The notes under the pieces are model-generated. The model was not told the origin of the DNA. It ran no database searches and worked only from the letters and a program-made list of their open reading frames with translations. Shown here piece after piece: positions 7,048 to 8,897 of a stretch of 8,897 bases of DNA. The position numbers and the translations under genes were made by a program. Positions within the stretch are counted from its first letter, which is position 1; each line of letters begins with the position of its first letter. The stretch is from JBFMFE01 sp040752295 (GTDB lineage: Bacteria > UBP15 > UBA6099 > JBFMBQ01): the NCBI GenBank assembly GCA_040752295.1, contig JBFMFE010000150.1, forward strand, positions 1 to 8,897, read 5' to 3'.

Positions 7048-7159
7048 AAAAAAACCAGTCCCCCGCCCCGACTGCGCCGCCGGCGGCCTCCCACCCGCGA
7101 GTCAATCAACGTGCCCCCCAACGCGTCGGACGCCGGTGCTCTCGTTCCGCGAACTTTCG

Positions 7160-7849
7160 ATGCCCTCAAAACACCGCCGCACGAAAACAAGACAACCCGA
7201 CACGGCACTCTTGCTGCGGGTCTATGAAACAATGCTGAACTCTATCGGACCCCGGGGCTGGTGGCCCGGCAGGACGAGATTCGAGGTGATAACGGGCGCC
7301 ATCCTCACGCAGAACACCGCCTGGGAAAACGTCGAACAGGCGATAAGAAACCTCAAGCGGGCGGGCGCGCTGAACCCGGGCGCCATGGCGGAACTCGATG
7401 AACGGAAATTAGCCGGACTCATCGTGCCGTCAGGCTACTACAGGATGAAAGCGAGGCGCCTGAAAAACTTCCTTAAGTTCCTCTTCGACGGCTACGGCGG
7501 CTCACTCGACCGCCTCTTCCGGCTCGACGCGCCCAGCCTTCGCGCGGAACTCCTCTCCGTGAACGGCATCGGAAGGGAGACCGCCGACTCGATCATACTC
7601 TACGCCGCCGGAAAGCCCGTCTTCGTGATTGACGCCTACACGCGGCGCATATTCTCACGCCACGGATGGTGCGGGCGACGGACCGATTACGACGAACTCC
7701 AGAGGCTCTTCATGGAGAAACTCCCGGGCGACGCGGACCTTTTCAACGAGTACCACGCGCTTCTCGTCCACGTGGGAAAACACTTCTGCCGCCCCGCTCT
7801 CCCCCACTGCGACGGCTGCCCTCTCGTTGACTTCCCGCTCCCGGGCTAA
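7160..7849 (+). CDS. Endonuclease III-like HhH-GPD DNA glycosylase with incomplete Fe-S site
   Basis: This is a base-excision repair glycosylase of the endonuclease III family, 229 residues from ATG 7160. It has the branch signature WWPGRTRFEVITGAILTQNT (34-53), the helix-hairpin-helix LLSVNGIGRETAD (131-143) and the catalytic Asp158 in VFVIDAYT. In Escherichia coli Nth the HhH carries a Lys that gives lyase activity; here it is Glu140. The protein therefore resembles the monofunctional MagIII-type 3-methyladenine glycosylases more than true Nth. The C-terminal cluster motif has Cys210, Cys217 and Cys220 in the right spacing (x6, x2), but the fourth Cys is absent and the protein ends nine residues later. 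No frame near the 3' end restores it. A GTG at 7136 would add eight residues; neither start has a clear Shine-Dalgarno. The substrate is inferred. Confidence 0.85.
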   Translation: MPSKHRRTKTRQPDTALLLRVYETMLNSIGPRGWWPGRTRFEVITGAILTQNTAWENVEQAIRNLKRAGALNPGAMAELDERKLAGLIVPSGYYRMKARRLKNFLKFLFDGYGGSLDRLFRLDAPSLRAELLSVNGIGRETADSIILYAAGKPVFVIDAYTRRIFSRHGWCGRRTDYDELQRLFMEKLPGDADLFNEYHALLVHVGKHFCRPALPHCDGCPLVDFPLPG

Positions 7850-7855
7850 CCCGGG
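7840..7855 (+). terminator. Hairpin over the stop codon of the glycosylase gene (weak terminator candidate)
   Basis: CCCGGG-CTAA-CCCGGG forms a 6-bp stem, with the TAA stop in the loop. Only TT and then CCCC follow, so it is at best a weak terminator. Confidence 0.3.
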
Positions 7856-7941
7856 TTCCCCGGCGCGGTCCGCTGAATTCCGCGTGTCCGGTTGACGGAA
7901 AAAGAGGATCGGATTTTCACGAGGAGTCGTAAGTATTTAGC

Positions 7942-7982
7942 GTTCTGAAAAACACCGCATAAATACGGGGATTTTTCAAAAC
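7942..7982. repeat. Inverted repeat, 11 bp with one mismatch, in the gap before the IS66 remnant
   Basis: GTTCTGAAAAA (7942-7952) is the inverse of TTTTTCAAAAC (7972-7982) except at one position, with 19 bases between the arms. It lies in AT-rich DNA that differs from the coding part of the window. Just upstream, at 7929, stands GTAAGTATTTAG. IS66-family elements commonly begin with GTAA, so this could be the left end of the element, but no matching right end is in the window. Confidence 0.45.
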
Positions 7983-8010
7983 TGGCGCATTGTGACGCAA
8001 ATTCTTGACA

Positions 8011-8083
8011 CCTGCCCGTGCCCCTGCCCGTTCCCGATGAAAAACTGTTTGTACGCAGTTACGGGCACGCACACGGACACGGG
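8011..8083. repeat. Low-complexity C-rich / G-rich inverted repeat
   Basis: The left arm is a run of degenerate CCTGCC/CGTGCC hexamers (8011-8036). The right arm is its purine-rich complement (8061-8083). TGCCCGT (8025-8031) pairs perfectly with ACGGGCA (8061-8067), and CCCGTG (8015-8020) with CACGGG (8078-8083). The loop contains another small inverted repeat, AACTG (8043-8047) and CAGTT (8056-8060). The whole can fold as a nested cruciform or RNA stem-loop. The 306 bases from 7850 to 8155 hold no credible gene, only these repeats. Confidence 0.5.
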
Positions 8084-8155
8084 AAAAATATTCATATCTG
8101 TCATTCATGTCACAGAACACTAGGCTTTTTCGCACTTTTGTGTTGTTTTGTTTTC

Positions 8156-8786
8156 GTGAGCGGTGGAACACACAGAAAACCATCGTACGAAAAGCTCGAA
8201 AAACGCGTTGCGGCGCTTGAGGCTGAAAACGCCGCACTGAAAAAAGAAAACGCTGAACTGCGAGCGCTCGTCGTCAAACTCACCGCCCGCATCGAGGAAC
8301 TCGAAAGAAAACTTGCCGAGCGGCAACCTCCGACGAAACCCAACCCACCCCCCTTCGTGAAGCCGAGTGCCAAAAAGCACAACAAGAAACCCGGCCGCCC
8401 GGAAGGACACGAGGGCTGCGCGAGAGAGAAACCGCCCGACGCGGATGAGGAAATCAATCCGGCGATCTCCAGTTGTCCCGATTGCGGCGCGCGGTTGGGC
8501 GACCCCGTCGCGGTGCGCGAGCACGTGCAGGAGGACATAGTGCCGGCGAAGAAAAAAGTGACGGTGTACAGAAGATACCGTTACTGGTGTCCCTGCTGCC
8601 GACTGCTGGTGGAGTCGCCTGTCGGCGGTCGTCATCCGCAAAATCTCCGGCGGCAGCCGCACGCCCAGCGGCGCGAACGCCACCGCCGACCTCATGAGCC
8701 TTGCCCAGACCTGCCGTCAAAACGGCGCCGGCTTCGTCCCCTTTCTCCTCAAAGCACTTCGCCATCATCTCAGCCCTGCGGAATGA
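8156..8786 (+). pseudogene. IS66-family transposase (TnpC type), internally deleted and frameshifted
   Basis: This is a remnant of an IS66 DDE transposase. The first ~155 codons, from a probable GTG at 8156, encode a leucine-rich coiled coil (about residues 11-55). A basic linker with KKPGRPEGHEG follows, then the IS66 zinc-finger domain with CPDCG (107-111) and WCPCC (144-148), ending at VESP. Immediately after, at about 8621-8630, the similarity jumps to the +1 frame. That frame reads VVIRKISGGSR and continues for about 50 residues to a TGA at 8784-8786, matching the normal C-terminus of these transposases. The ~300 residues between, with the catalytic Asp/Asp/Glu, are missing, so the copy cannot transpose by itself. 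In the original frame the sequence after the junction is Arg/Pro-rich nonsense. No tnpA or tnpB is present. No Shine-Dalgarno precedes the GTG, so the exact start is uncertain. Confidence 0.85.
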
Positions 8787-8799
8787 ATTTTTTTCGCAC
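8778..8799. repeat. T-tract direct repeat, copy 1
   Basis: GCGGAATGAATTTTTTTCGCAC overlaps the end of the transposase remnant. It is nearly repeated 96 bases later, and its TTTTTCGCAC core also occurs at 8126-8135, just before the transposase start. Confidence 0.6.
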
Positions 8800-8873
8800 C
8801 TTGCCCTGACAAACCCATGCCGGGCGAGTTCCCCCCTGTAATCAGGCGATAGCATTCCATCCGCAAACGAACG

Positions 8874-8896
8874 GCGGAAAAATATTTTTTTCGCAC
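8874..8896. repeat. T-tract direct repeat, copy 2, at the window edge
   Basis: The unit starts GCGGAAAAATA, continues with seven T and ends CGCAC. It differs from copy 1 only in the few bases between GCGGAA and the T-run. The 8800-8873 spacer shows no gene or terminator that I can support. Confidence 0.6.
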
Positions 8897-8897
8897 T

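Noticed and set aside
7011..7054. Intrinsic terminator after the DUF3467 gene
   Set aside because: The hairpin is followed by A residues on the plus strand, not T residues, so the termination signal is missing.
8005..8033. TTGACA at 8005-8010 as a promoter -35 box
   Set aside because: No -10-like hexamer is present at 16-18 base spacing; the following sequence is C-rich.
8018..8155. In-frame extension upstream of the transposase GTG (starting MPLPVPDEK)
   Set aside because: It is translated from the low-complexity inverted repeat, and the family similarity begins only after 8156.
8454..8855. Minus-strand open frame beginning MLSPDYRGELARHGF, open to the right edge
   Set aside because: It is antisense to the transposase remnant, and its N-terminal part is encoded by the T-tract repeats. 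It looks like a translated repeat, not a gene.

Overview
The window is GC-rich bacterial chromosome with tightly packed genes on both strands. The gene content (DUF3488/transglutaminase-type membrane protein, GlgC-type pyrophosphorylase, EamA transporter, HAD and Nudix enzymes, phosphodiester glycosidase, DUF3467, Fe-S HhH glycosylase) does not fix a phylum. The sequence-only impression is of an uncultured, non-model bacterium. No rRNA, tRNA, CRISPR array or phage module was found.

Layout. Positions 1-1242 (minus) hold the N-terminal part of a TgpA-like membrane transglutaminase that runs off the left edge. Upstream of it on the same strand is a GlgC-family sugar-nucleotide pyrophosphorylase (1381-2673). 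A short divergent region carrying a palindromic -10-like box separates glgC from a plus-strand pair, an EamA/DMT transporter (2758-3774) and a small cupin (3803-4240). These converge on a minus-strand pair, a Nudix hydrolase (5011-5436) followed by a HAD-IA phosphatase-like protein (4253-4990). The Nudix gene is divergent from a secreted phosphodiester glycosidase (5480-6604). That gene is followed on the plus strand by a DUF3467 protein (6718-7020) and an endonuclease III-like HhH DNA glycosylase (7160-7849).

The last kilobase is different: it is more AT-rich, contains inverted repeats and low-complexity C/G-rich repeats, and carries the wreck of an IS66-family transposase. The N-terminal coiled coil and zinc-finger part is joined, out of frame, straight to the last ~50 residues, so the whole DDE catalytic core is missing. 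A T-tract motif is repeated after it and at the window edge.

How the genes relate. The transporter and cupin may form one transcription unit, and so may the Nudix and HAD genes. The rest look like independent housekeeping or accessory functions. I do not see a convincing new multi-gene system. The most distinctive observations are the internally deleted IS66 copy with its flanking repeats, the glycosylase that lacks one Fe-S cysteine ligand, and the substituted active-site motifs of the GlgC-like enzyme.
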